39,990 bases of DNA, taken from positions 1-39,990 of IMG/VR virus record IMGVR_UViG_3300042465_003344; one strand, 5' to 3'. The position numbers were made by a program, and so were the translations under genes. Shown here piece after piece: positions 7,791 through 15,814 of this stretch. The notes beneath the pieces are model-generated. The model was not told the DNA's origin. It saw only the letters and a program-made list of their open reading frames with translations, and ran no database searches. The DNA comes from a virus. Positions within the stretch are counted from its first letter, which is position 1. Each line of letters begins with the position of its first letter.

Positions 7791-10559
7791 TTAGAACCTC
7801 TGGACTCGATTAAAGAACTGCCCGCTCCACTCGAGGGCGGTTACGGTCAGAGGATACCAGCGACGGGCTGAGATAGTCAGATCATACTGCCTAGTCTCCC
7901 TGCCTACTGGGATGTTGTGTTGCCCTGTAGCAATGGGCTCGATGCCGATCACGTTGGTGGGGTCACCTAGGATACGTCCGTTAAAGGTAACATCAGTCAC
8001 CACGGAATCCCGGTAGCTTAAGGACCAAGTAAACCCCGTAGAGTTCTTAAAGGCCATCACTAGCTTGCTGATTGTTAGCCGCCCGCTAAGGATAGCCTTA
8101 TCCTTGTTGTCCCTCATGAAGGGATTAGTCGGGGTAAAGGACGCAGCCTGTAGGGCACCCACCACCAGCCCGGGCTCTCCGGGATAGTTGGTCTGTAGGG
8201 TAGCGATGCCCGGAAGCAGCGTACCTGTCAGCCTGCGTGTGCTACGGAAGTCGAATGCGCCTGCCCAAGACTCACCGCCCGTTAGGGCTAAGCTACCTGT
8301 ACCGGGACTAACCAATGCGTACTCTCGCTGTGAGTCAAGGTACGGGGCACTGCTCAGGCCCGTTGTAGTTGGGCAGAAGTCCGCCACGGCATACACCCGG
8401 CTACCCGCACCAACCCTTAGCGATACTGTGACCAGCCCGTCTGTTACGTTGGAGAATCCTACGATACTGCCTAAGGCCGCGTTAAAGTCCCACCGGCTCC
8501 ATGCATCCATCTTACGCCCATCGGGCTTATCGAGGTACGCGAATACGTACAGGCTGTTCTGTGACTGGTTAGTCCGCATGAATAGCAGGGATGGGCTGCC
8601 CGTAGCGCTAAGCATCTCGGTTACCCCGCCGTTAATGTAGCGGTCGATCTGGCTGGATGCTGGGAAAGCCTCAGGGGACTTGTCGTTCTGCCCGGGCTGA
8701 ATCTGGAACACGTTAGTGTACTGGTCCCCGCGCTTGACGAAGAAGATAAAGCCCCCGGCTGCAACAGGCGCTGCCTCTGCCGCTGCCCCGTAGCTAGCCA
8801 TGACTGGCATACTAGCTGAGGTGGGTGTCAGGGCGGCTGTGCCACTGATGACGTACTGCCTACGCTTACCAAAGACCACGAGGTCCTGATCGTACAGGGT
8901 GCTGTGGAATAGCTCGTCATCCTCGCTACCTTGTGGCATCATCTCAAAGGGGTCGCTAGCTGGCAACGTCAGCACCGTAGTGCGGAAGAAGTTCAGATAG
9001 TCATCCGTCTGTGAAACAGCCAGCGCACCGCCCGAGCCAACAAGTAACCGGTTTTGGAAGGTCCCGAGGTAGGTAACCTTGCGGCCAACAAAGAAAGGCG
9101 CGGGTGCTGAGTCGTTATCCCCGGCGGTACTGACCGGGAATGTTGGGTGGTCCCCTGCGAGGATGGTTGTAAGCAACGCAGCGCTGCTAGCAATGTAGAG
9201 GTTACTGCCGGAGATAGTGGCATAGGTCAGCCCGCCTGTAATAGCGTGCTCAATACCCGCGCCCTCTACCCACGTAACCTCGGTGTAGCCCGTAGTCACG
9301 AAGGAGTCCTTAGCCACTGCCTTAAGGTAGTAAGCCTCTTGGCTGTTCTTGCTACGGACCTTAACGACCTTACCCACAAAGTGGATTACTGAGACTTTCT
9401 CAGCGGATTCAATCTCGTCAGCGACCCCAATCAGCAAGGACCCGTCGCCGCCGTCATCAGTCTCTAGGGACTTGATGGGCGCAGTAAGATCAAAGCAGAT
9501 GTGCGAGCCATTGCGGGTGGCTGTGTAGCCCACCCCATTAAGGAGAACCTTAAGCTCTTCGGCAATAGCAGCAGGCTGCACAGCAGCAGCAGCTTCGCCA
9601 ATCCATGCGGTCACGGCTGAGGTGTACGCATTAACGCGATCGTTCACCAGCTTGGTATAGTCTGGGCGGGTGCCTGATACCGGTAGCGTGGCTACGAAGC
9701 TCGTAGTGTTGGTAGCCCCACTTACGTGGGTCATCGTTACCCCAGCCACAAGCTGAGCCTCGCCTGCGGTAGCGTCAGCAAGTACAAGCCATAGCTTGTT
9801 AGCATCGGCCTTTACCACTAGCTTCCAGTTACGTGTACCATCGGACCACAAGGAGTTGTTGTCAACGTCGGCCTTGCCGTGGGCCGTAACCGTAGTCTGC
9901 CATTCGTAGCTAGAAATGTCTGCTGTGTTGAGCACGCCCTGATAGCTGGACTTCGGGGTGGTGTAGCTCACCTGAATCACGGCCCCACTCTGGCGCCTGA
10001 CTGTGATCTTAAAGGTGCGGCCATAGGCCCCGCCCCTTACCCACACGACGCCCTTAGCGAGGTTGTCCGAGGAGCCTTGCTTGTCTGTGCTAGTGCCCGT
10101 AACCACCGTAGCGTTACCGGCTGCAAAGAGGTACTTGCCGACTGAGGTCAGCGCAGATATGCCGCCAGTCTCAAGAGAGTCTAGCCCGGTATCCGTAACA
10201 GGGCGAACCAAGTTAAGGAACACCTTGTCTGTCTTGTTGTACACCAGCGCCAGTGGCATGGGGTTAGCGCTAGCTGGTCGCGCTGCTTTGCGGTAGAGAA
10301 CAAGGTACTCTTTGCCCCCGTTGTCGAAGTCATAGCTTACCCAGTTAGCCACATCGGCCTGGTAGCTAGCGATCTGCGCAGCGCTTAGCGTACTCAGGTG
10401 CTGCTCTCCCTGCCACACGGAACCGTGCCTGCGGGTAAGCCCGTTCACTGGGTCGCTCAGCATGTTGATCTGCTCGGTGTGTTGCCCGTCAGCCCGGTCT
10501 TGGGGCACCTGCTGGGATACACCCCGAAGCAGGGATGCGTAACTGTTAGCTGCTTTCAT
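7791..10559 (-). CDS. Tail tubular protein B (gp12-like nozzle)
   Basis: 922 residues, longer than T7 gp12 (794). The N-terminus (YASLLRGVSQQVPQDRADGQ) is the hallmark of this family: nearly all podovirus nozzle proteins begin with a G-V-S-Q-Q-x-P motif followed by a Q-x-N-M-x-x-x-P-V-x-G-L-x-R-R segment, which is also visible here. The protein forms the hexameric nozzle at the tail tip below the gp11 adaptor and gates DNA release. It starts 8 bp after tail tube A and ends in an aromatic, basic tail (FFNRVQRF). Confidence 0.93.
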   Translation of the reverse strand: MKAANSYASLLRGVSQQVPQDRADGQHTEQINMLSDPVNGLTRRHGSVWQGEQHLSTLSAAQIASYQADVANWVSYDFDNGGKEYLVLYRKAARPASANPMPLALVYNKTDKVFLNLVRPVTDTGLDSLETGGISALTSVGKYLFAAGNATVVTGTSTDKQGSSDNLAKGVVWVRGGAYGRTFKITVRRQSGAVIQVSYTTPKSSYQGVLNTADISSYEWQTTVTAHGKADVDNNSLWSDGTRNWKLVVKADANKLWLVLADATAGEAQLVAGVTMTHVSGATNTTSFVATLPVSGTRPDYTKLVNDRVNAYTSAVTAWIGEAAAAVQPAAIAEELKVLLNGVGYTATRNGSHICFDLTAPIKSLETDDGGDGSLLIGVADEIESAEKVSVIHFVGKVVKVRSKNSQEAYYLKAVAKDSFVTTGYTEVTWVEGAGIEHAITGGLTYATISGSNLYIASSAALLTTILAGDHPTFPVSTAGDNDSAPAPFFVGRKVTYLGTFQNRLLVGSGGALAVSQTDDYLNFFRTTVLTLPASDPFEMMPQGSEDDELFHSTLYDQDLVVFGKRRQYVISGTAALTPTSASMPVMASYGAAAEAAPVAAGGFIFFVKRGDQYTNVFQIQPGQNDKSPEAFPASSQIDRYINGGVTEMLSATGSPSLLFMRTNQSQNSLYVFAYLDKPDGRKMDAWSRWDFNAALGSIVGFSNVTDGLVTVSLRVGAGSRVYAVADFCPTTTGLSSAPYLDSQREYALVSPGTGSLALTGGESWAGAFDFRSTRRLTGTLLPGIATLQTNYPGEPGLVVGALQAASFTPTNPFMRDNKDKAILSGRLTISKLVMAFKNSTGFTWSLSYRDSVVTDVTFNGRILGDPTNVIGIEPIATGQHNIPVGRETRQYDLTISARRWYPLTVTALEWSGQFFNRVQRF

Positions 10560-10566
10560 GTCTACC

Positions 10567-11172
10567 TCAGTATCGTAGGCGGCGCGTTACCGCCTTGATG
10601 CGGGATAGCCGGGTGTTGCTGTTAATCAAATTTACAGATAACTGCCGGATGTTCTCGGAGTTAGCTGCAATGCGGCATAGCGTCCATGACTGGACTAGCT
10701 CTTGACGCTTACTGTTATCGGCGTCGAAGTTGGACTGGAACTTAAGCACGGCCTCTGCCGCGATCAAGTCGTTAAGCACAGCGGGCAGCTCCTCGAATGG
10801 AACCTCGCGTACTAACTCGCCAGTCACATCTTCTGTGATAACGTAGGTACGTGCACGGGTATCGTATAGACGGAGCCCGCGCTCAATGAGCCAAGGCTTA
10901 GCCTGCTGGCGCACTAGCTGATCTGTACTGCGTACATTGGACTGCCACTTAAGAGCATCGCCCGGTAGCTGAATGTGCCCGGTTACGGGAGCAGGGCTAA
11001 ACGTAGCTGTCTCAGTATTACACCACCAACCCGGAGCTTGCACGCGCCGGTTGGCGCGGTTCAGGGCCTTCTGCGCAGAGCCCTTAAATTCATGGGGCTC
11101 CAGCAAAGTGTTTAAGGGTGTCTCGCCCATAGTGGCAAGGCACTCGTTGATTACGTCGAGGGTTGAGGCCAT
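10567..11172 (-). CDS. Tail tubular protein A (gp11-like adaptor)
   Basis: 201 residues (T7 gp11 has 196). The start reads STLDVINECLATMGETPLNT, typical of the gp11 family, which forms a dodecameric ring between portal and nozzle and anchors the tail fibres. It is the first gene after the strong terminator downstream of the capsid gene, so its mRNA level probably depends on read-through, as in T7. It lies 8 bp from tail tube B. Confidence 0.92.
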   Translation of the reverse strand: MASTLDVINECLATMGETPLNTLLEPHEFKGSAQKALNRANRRVQAPGWWCNTETATFSPAPVTGHIQLPGDALKWQSNVRSTDQLVRQQAKPWLIERGLRLYDTRARTYVITEDVTGELVREVPFEELPAVLNDLIAAEAVLKFQSNFDADNSKRQELVQSWTLCRIAANSENIRQLSVNLINSNTRLSRIKAVTRRLRY

Positions 11173-11186
11173 AGGGCTCCTTAGCG

Positions 11187-11217
11187 AAAAAAAAAACCCC
11201 TCCGGTTAGGGAGGGGT
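11187..11217 (-). terminator. Strong intrinsic terminator after the capsid gene
   Basis: On the minus strand an 8-bp GC-rich stem (11210-11217 with 11196-11203, core CCCCTCC/GGAGGGG), six-base loop, is followed by an uninterrupted run of T (11187-11196). It is the best terminator in the window. Its place between capsid and tail tube A matches T7 T-phi, where partial termination makes capsid mRNA more abundant than tail mRNA. Confidence 0.93.
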
Positions 11218-11230
11218 CGGGTTGAAAGTT

Positions 11231-11273
11231 ATAGGCAGGAGGCTACTCCTTGTGAGAATAGCCAACTGTCTAT
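11231..11273 (-). promoter_or_regulatory. Structured RNA element, copy 1 (likely processing site)
   Basis: Starts 5 nt after the capsid stop codon. It has an outer stem (ATAGGC at 11231-11236 with GTCTAT at 11268-11273), a symmetric 4/4 internal loop, an inner stem (GGCTA with TAGCC) and a 13-nt loop (CTCCTTGTGAGAA on the plus strand). The copy at 30132-30176 keeps every spacing and most loop bases while the inner stem changes by compensation. The form resembles phage RNase III sites; that role is inferred. Confidence 0.7.
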
Positions 11274-11277
11274 AGCC

Positions 11278-12267
11278 TTAGGGCTTGAGAATCACACCGC
11301 TGAATTCGGCGCGGTTAGGGGTAACGCCGTAGCTCATGTGAGCATCGACGAACCACTGCTTGGTAACCTTGTCGTAGAAAACATCGGTAGTCAAGGGGAT
11401 AGTCTCACCGGCCAGCAAAGCGCGGGGAGAGAACACGGAAGCCACGACCTTGGAGAAGTCGCCATCGTAAGCAGTGCCCAGCAAGTGAGAACTGATAACG
11501 CTACCGCCCGGGAAGTTGGTCGAGGACATAACGGGGACGCCGTAAGCCTTGAGCAAGTGGCCCTGAATCGAGGTGCCTTCCGAGGTCTTGTACGTACCGT
11601 CAATCAACTGCTCGTTCTGGAGCAAGGTGTAGAACTCAGCAGGGCGAAGGGCGATAGCCACATCGTCGGTGCGAGGATCAACGTCCTTCTCTTCCAACTT
11701 GACGAACAAGTTAGCGATAGCTGCGTACAGCTTGGCTGGGTCGAGGGCATCGCCAGCGGCAGCAAGGGTCTGCTGCGAACCACCGAAGTGACCAGCAGGT
11801 TTGCCAGAGGCGCCCGAACCTTTGTAGGTGGACTCAGTGAACAACGCGGCCTTGATAGCCTGAATGAAGAAGGACTGGTCCCAGAACTTGGCGATCTTCT
11901 TACCGTGCTCCATACCGATTTCCTTACGGGAGTCGTAAGAGGTCTGGAAGGTTTCCAGCAACGGGAGCACAGCACGGGCCAAGATGACGGTATCAATCGT
12001 CAGGGTGCGCTTAGCGAAGTCGGTGTTCGTACCGTCGATAGGCGAACCCGGAGTAGCCTTCTGCAAGGTGGACTCACCAACCGCGAAGTTAGTGATGGTC
12101 GATGTGCCCTTAACAGGGCGAACGGTAACCCAGCCCTTGAGGGCGGCTTTGCGTTCGATAGTGGATTCCACGATGCCGGTGAACTCTTCCAAGTGCAGGG
12201 CAGAAACGGAGCCAGATTGATTGGATTGCCCGGGGCGGACAATGTTGTACGAGTCGTCAAGTGCCAT
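11278..12267 (-). CDS. Major capsid protein (gp10-like)
   Basis: 329 residues (T7 gp10A has 344). It begins MALDDSYNIVRPGQSNQSG, followed by an N-arm and E-loop-like segment (EFTGIVESTIERKAALKGWV) typical of the T7-like HK97-fold capsid family. Context is decisive: scaffold gene upstream, terminator and tail tube A downstream. It has its own phage promoter motif (12320-12335), a stable leader hairpin (12294-12314) and an AGGAG ribosome binding site, all consistent with very high expression. No frameshifted longer form is evident. Confidence 0.95.
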   Translation of the reverse strand: MALDDSYNIVRPGQSNQSGSVSALHLEEFTGIVESTIERKAALKGWVTVRPVKGTSTITNFAVGESTLQKATPGSPIDGTNTDFAKRTLTIDTVILARAVLPLLETFQTSYDSRKEIGMEHGKKIAKFWDQSFFIQAIKAALFTESTYKGSGASGKPAGHFGGSQQTLAAAGDALDPAKLYAAIANLFVKLEEKDVDPRTDDVAIALRPAEFYTLLQNEQLIDGTYKTSEGTSIQGHLLKAYGVPVMSSTNFPGGSVISSHLLGTAYDGDFSKVVASVFSPRALLAGETIPLTTDVFYDKVTKQWFVDAHMSYGVTPNRAEFSGVILKP

Positions 12268-12293
12268 GTTGGCTCCTATTTAAATGTTGCTAG

Positions 12294-12314
12294 ACCTACC
12301 GATACACGATAGGT
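12294..12314 (-). promoter_or_regulatory. Leader hairpin of capsid mRNA
   Basis: Eight-base-pair stem (minus strand ACCTATCG with CGGTAGGT, one G-T pair) and a five-base loop, starting about six bases after the P2 promoter motif. T7 transcripts such as the gene 10 leader also begin with a stabilising hairpin; the same role is inferred here. Confidence 0.65.
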
Positions 12315-12319
12315 ATTGG

Positions 12320-12335
12320 TACTACTGGTACTGAA
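12320..12335 (-). promoter_or_regulatory. Phage RNA polymerase promoter motif P2
   Basis: Minus-strand TTCAGTACCAGTAGTA in the short gap between scaffold stop and capsid start, the place of the strong phi10 promoter in T7. It is identical to P1 over 20 bases. Confidence 0.8.
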
Positions 12336-12337
12336 AC

Positions 12338-13078
12338 TCAACCGCGATGTAAACCACGGCGACGCTGTAGATCAGCGTACTCTTTGCTACCTTCTAACCG
12401 CCCTCCCAGCTTGTTGTTAAGGGCCTGCACAGCGGCAGAGTATTCCTTAGAGCTAAGCGGCCCGTTAGTTGCGTTAGGTACACCACCGCCTGAGCCGGCA
12501 TTAGCCAGCGCATCACGGGGGTTAACCTCTACGTTGTTAGCACGGGCATAGGCCCTAGCCAGATACTGCACTGCGCCCTTAGCGGCCACGCCGCCTTGGT
12601 TCAGCAGGATATTAATCTCGGCCTTCTCCTCCGGGGTGGCGCTTGTGCCCGCCCACGCTTTGATGGCATTCCAGTTCTCCTCCCCGCCTGCTTCCTTGTA
12701 GACGGCCTCACGGCCCGCTGTGGCCTTCTTCTCGGTCTCTGCTGCTGTGCGGGTATAGGCCACCTCGCCAAGGGCTACGAACTGTTCCCAGCCCTGCACA
12801 CCCTTAGCCGCTAGCGTGGCTTTAAGGATGGAGAAGTCCCCGTCCTTAGCTGCCAGCATAGCGGGGTGGTTAGCGTCGATGCCTGCCTTACCCACGAAGT
12901 TCAGGGCCATGTCTAAGCCCACGTCACCCGTAGGTTCGTACTCGATAGCGCCTGATGGGTCTACTGGGGCCTCAGCAACTGGGACTACAACGACCGGCGC
13001 TGTGTCCAGCAGGATACTCTCTGGGGCCTTAGCCTCTACTGGTTCGGCTACGATAGGGTCTGCTACTTGATCTGTCAT
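12338..13078 (-). CDS. Scaffolding protein (gp9-like)
   Basis: 246 residues. Acidic, proline-, valine- and alanine-rich N-terminus (VVVVPVAEAPVDPSGAIEYE), an alanine-rich helical middle and a basic arginine-rich C-terminus (DLQRRRGLHRG) that would contact the capsid protein. This composition, plus a position between portal and capsid, is characteristic of T7-like scaffolds, which guide procapsid assembly and then leave. The start ATG lies 1 bp after the stop of the Tad2-like gene. Confidence 0.88.
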   Translation of the reverse strand: MTDQVADPIVAEPVEAKAPESILLDTAPVVVVPVAEAPVDPSGAIEYEPTGDVGLDMALNFVGKAGIDANHPAMLAAKDGDFSILKATLAAKGVQGWEQFVALGEVAYTRTAAETEKKATAGREAVYKEAGGEENWNAIKAWAGTSATPEEKAEINILLNQGGVAAKGAVQYLARAYARANNVEVNPRDALANAGSGGGVPNATNGPLSSKEYSAAVQALNNKLGGRLEGSKEYADLQRRRGLHRG

Positions 13079-13079
13079 G

Positions 13080-13352
13080 TTATTCCTTAATCATCCAATC
13101 TTCGGCCAGCACGTCTGACTGACTAGCAAGCCACGGCACTACCTTGTTATCGGCAGTCTTCATGTCAATGTGGGGGCAATAGGTAACCTCTGCACCCTCA
13201 GGGTAAATACCAAGAAGTGGCGGGCGGCTTACTTTGAACACACTACCCGGTACGAGGAAGAGGAACATGTCCTTACCGTTCCAACCTACCCGTGTAACCT
13301 TGCGGCCTGTTTTCAACAGGCCAACTGCTACGCCAAAATCAAATGTTGTCAT
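13080..13352 (-). CDS. DUF2829 family protein, Tad2-like anti-Thoeris candidate
   Basis: 90 residues covering the whole DUF2829 family: F-G-V-A-V-G-L-L-K-T-G-R-K-V-T-R near the start, the signature GWNGKDMFLFLVPGS, then CPHIDMKTADNKVVPWLAS and a final D-V-L-A-E-D-W. Members of this family (Tad2) bind and sequester the cyclic ADP-ribose isomer made by the Thoeris defence sensor ThsB, so ThsA is not activated. Family membership is clear; anti-Thoeris activity is inferred. The start codon overlaps the portal stop (ATGA) and the scaffold gene follows at once, so this accessory gene is translated with the structural operon and would be expressed late. Confidence 0.85.
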   Translation of the reverse strand: MTTFDFGVAVGLLKTGRKVTRVGWNGKDMFLFLVPGSVFKVSRPPLLGIYPEGAEVTYCPHIDMKTADNKVVPWLASQSDVLAEDWMIKE

Positions 13353-14851
13353 TGAGGTTGTCCTTGTGCGGCGACTGTGCCGGCTTCTGTTGCTACTGTT
13401 TCACCAACGCGTTGCTCTGCCTGTGCTTGCTGCACTTGCGCAAACTCTGCGTCAGTCATGATGAACCTACTAAGGTCGATGTTGCGCCCTTGGCCGATGA
13501 AGGATGCTACATCCTCCCACTTCATACGGGCTGCTAGCTCTGGGGGTACGTTAACCACTGAGGCCATGTCACCCATTGCCATGCGGAAGTTCTCTAGGTC
13601 ACCGTTACGGCTAAGGGCGTCAAGCCCGGTAACGATAGTAACCTCTAGGTCTGCTCCGTTAAGGTCCAGCTTGATGGCCTCGAACAGCCAACGGGCTACG
13701 GGCTTCTGCAAGCTACCTGCTAAGGTAGAGTACACCCCGCCATAAGAAGTCTCAAGCTCTTGGGCAGTCATGCGGACTTCTTCCTGCGTGACTCGCTCAG
13801 CGTCTCTGATAACGGCACTTCCCATAAGGAAGCCCCGGCTAACCCGCCGCTCGTACTTGTCGAGGGTTTCGTTAGCGACCTGCACTGCGATGGGGTTACC
13901 ACCCTGTGTAGCTGCAACGTCAGAGGGTAAGCCTGGGAGGGCGTCACCGTTCTCGCTGTTGTTCATGTCCTCAATGCTGGTCTGTCCCGTGGGGTTAACC
14001 ATGAAGCGGAACTCTGTGCCAAGAACGGCACCATCCACTACGGACTCGCTAAGGACGCTCAGAGCCTCGAAGTCCCCAACGTACTCTTCCACTAGCCCGG
14101 TCCCGTAGTCGCTCTCGTCTGCGATGTCCCAAGTGATAGCTTGGTAAGGCAGCTTGTCGGCAGGCCAGCGACCATCGAAGGCTACAGGAAGCCGGTACTC
14201 GTTAACCCATTGGCTCATGGAGTACGCGCCGTTCTCCTCGCGCTTAATCCACTTGTAGAACTCTACCTTGGTATCGTCGTGGAACTGCTTGCGGTACATC
14301 TTGATGATGTCTTGGTCAAGCTCGTCGAACTTAACGTGCTCCTTGACGCAGAGGTGCATCACCTCGCCCCAGATGTTACGCTTAACCACGTAGTTCTTGA
14401 GGCCGATGACCCGCATACCGCGCTTCTCCAGCACCAGCAGGACGTTACCTGCTACGACTAGGTGGCGCATGACTGCGAACAGCTTAGGTCGTTGGCCCCG
14501 AGCATCAAGCTCCTTGATCGCTTGGCGCTCCCCGTTAGCAAGGATACCCTCAAGCTGAGTCTCGGTTAGCTTCATAGCCTCGGCCTGCTTCTTGGCCTTA
14601 GGCCCAGCCTGCAACTTAGCGAAGGGGCGGGACGGGGCGAACATAGCAAGCATCAGCTTATTGCTAAGGTGGTTAACTGCCTGTGCCCCGATACTCTGAT
14701 AGTCGTGAGACTCATCGGTGTTGTCAGAGTCATAGTTGTCTGGGTAGCAGACCTTGGGGATTGTCAGGGCGGCGTATCGTTCTACCCGGGTGATTAACCC
14801 AGTGCGCTGCCCTGAGCACGCCATCCATAGTTCGGAGGCTGAGTTAAACAT
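13349..14851 (-). CDS. Portal (head-tail connector, gp8-like)
   Basis: 500 residues (T7 gp8 has 536). The N-terminal half contains the T7-like portal signature around L-T-I-P and HLSNKLMLAMFAPSRPFAKL; the C-terminal part has a Q-E-E-V-R-M-T-A-Q-E-L-E helix and a glutamine-rich tail. It forms the dodecameric ring at the packaging vertex that binds terminase, scaffold and the internal core. It follows the gp7.3-like gene directly and overlaps the Tad2-like gene by four bases. Confidence 0.95.
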   Translation of the reverse strand: MFNSASELWMACSGQRTGLITRVERYAALTIPKVCYPDNYDSDNTDESHDYQSIGAQAVNHLSNKLMLAMFAPSRPFAKLQAGPKAKKQAEAMKLTETQLEGILANGERQAIKELDARGQRPKLFAVMRHLVVAGNVLLVLEKRGMRVIGLKNYVVKRNIWGEVMHLCVKEHVKFDELDQDIIKMYRKQFHDDTKVEFYKWIKREENGAYSMSQWVNEYRLPVAFDGRWPADKLPYQAITWDIADESDYGTGLVEEYVGDFEALSVLSESVVDGAVLGTEFRFMVNPTGQTSIEDMNNSENGDALPGLPSDVAATQGGNPIAVQVANETLDKYERRVSRGFLMGSAVIRDAERVTQEEVRMTAQELETSYGGVYSTLAGSLQKPVARWLFEAIKLDLNGADLEVTIVTGLDALSRNGDLENFRMAMGDMASVVNVPPELAARMKWEDVASFIGQGRNIDLSRFIMTDAEFAQVQQAQAEQRVGETVATEAGTVAAQGQPQ

Positions 14852-15181
14852 CTAAATGTTTACCCCGGTGTTGCTGCTACCGATACCGAACTTCTCGCGG
14901 CGCTTCTTGGCAGCGCCTGTTGGGGCTACCTCATCAAGCTGCACATCGGCTACCTCGGGGGGCTTGTCTAGCATGTCGCTAGCATTGCTCACTGCTACGT
15001 TGCGTGCTGCGGCCCCGGCCTGAGCTTGTGCAGCCTGAGCGGCACTCTGGCGTGCAGCCTCAGCGGCGCTGTTAGCCGCTTGGCGTGTTGCCTCAGCCTG
15101 CTGCTTAGCGCCCTCTTCAATGGCCCGTGCCTGCTTGTTGGCCCCAGTAAGGGAACCTACGATCTTCTGTACAAATCCCAT
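14852..15181 (-). CDS. gp7.3-like virion protein
   Basis: 109 residues. Alanine- and glutamine-rich helical N-terminal half, acidic middle, and a basic C-terminus ending K-K-R-R-E-K-F-G-I-G-S-S-N-T-G-V-N-I. T7 gp7.3 also ends in a basic stretch followed by S-S-G-G-G-I-N-I and lies directly before the portal gene. T7 gp7.3 is a minor tail or ejected protein needed for infectivity. The match is short and from memory, so the assignment is moderate. Confidence 0.6.
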   Translation of the reverse strand: MGFVQKIVGSLTGANKQARAIEEGAKQQAEATRQAANSAAEAARQSAAQAAQAQAGAAARNVAVSNASDMLDKPPEVADVQLDEVAPTGAAKKRREKFGIGSSNTGVNI

Positions 15182-15597
15182 TAAGGAACCTCTTTATAAA
15201 ACGATTGAGTTAAAGGCTTAAAGTCTGCTTGACTGTAAGCCTCGGCCACGATACTGATTGGGGAACTGTCGCCTGTGATCACAACTGAGCACCCCCTCTC
15301 CTTAGCGATAGCTAACAGGGCTGGCGGAATGCTAGCAACGCTACCCCCGCTGTGCAGCTTGAGCACTAACCACTCCTGTAGCACTGGCGCTGTAGAGTAC
15401 CATGGGTAGACCACCGCTGTGAGCACTAAGTACCCGTCGATGACGTAGGCGTTATCCTCAGCCACCTCGGCCATGATAGACGCAACGGCTGTCTCGTAGT
15501 CGATGCCTACGGCCCAGCCATAAGTCTTAGCGTACTCTTGTAGCTTGGTTAGGGCAGCACGGATAAGCCCCTCGTCTAGCTCGTCGGCTAGTCTCAT
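15181..15597 (-). CDS. Conserved protein of the head operon, possible GNAT-like fold
   Basis: 138 residues, start overlapping the stop of the previous gene (ATGA-type) and stop overlapping the next start. Order of elements: helical N-terminus, a strand pair (YVIDGYLVLTAVVYPW), a strand followed by helix (EWLVLKLHSGG), a cysteine strand (GCSVVITGDSS) and a final A-D-F-K-P-L-T-Q-S-F-Y-K-E. The closing motif is like the last strands of GNAT acetyltransferases. Proteins of similar size occur at this position in phiKMV-like phages. Enzymatic activity is not demonstrated by any motif seen. Confidence 0.6.
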   Translation of the reverse strand: MRLADELDEGLIRAALTKLQEYAKTYGWAVGIDYETAVASIMAEVAEDNAYVIDGYLVLTAVVYPWYSTAPVLQEWLVLKLHSGGSVASIPPALLAIAKERGCSVVITGDSSPISIVAEAYSQADFKPLTQSFYKEVP

Positions 15598-15779
15598 GAC
15601 TCAACCACGTAACCGTTACGCAGCTCTTTTAGCACGGCAGCGATGCCTAGCTGATACCCTGCCTGATGGGCTGTAGTGTCTGCGGTAACAATAGGGCGGT
15701 ACATTTTGCTTTCTAACTGCCGGTAGACCTCAGGCGCTAGCCTAAATACTACCTTAGTTGGTTCCGTGGTGGGGGTCAT
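15594..15779 (-). CDS. Small hypothetical protein at the start of the virion operon
   Basis: 61 residues (TKVVFRLAPEVYRQLESKMY, then a helical A-A-V-L-K-E-L-R-N-G-Y-V-V-E-S end). It is the first gene after the P3 promoter, with an AAGGAAC ribosome binding site, and overlaps the next gene by 4 bp. No family recognised. The position suggests a minor head or assembly protein expressed late. Confidence 0.65.
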   Translation of the reverse strand: MTPTTEPTKVVFRLAPEVYRQLESKMYRPIVTADTTAHQAGYQLGIAAVLKELRNGYVVES

Positions 15780-15798
15780 TGTGTTCCTTTGGATAACG

Positions 15799-15814
15799 TA
15801 CTACTGGTACTGAA
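15799..15814 (-). promoter_or_regulatory. Phage RNA polymerase promoter motif P3
   Basis: Minus-strand TTCAGTACCAGTAGTA placed exactly between the RNA polymerase stop codon (15815-15817) and the first virion gene. It would drive the whole late operon. Confidence 0.8.

Noticed and set aside
12000-12260. Second minus-strand frame overlapping the capsid gene
   Set aside because: Shadow of the highly biased capsid coding sequence; no family match and no ribosome binding site.
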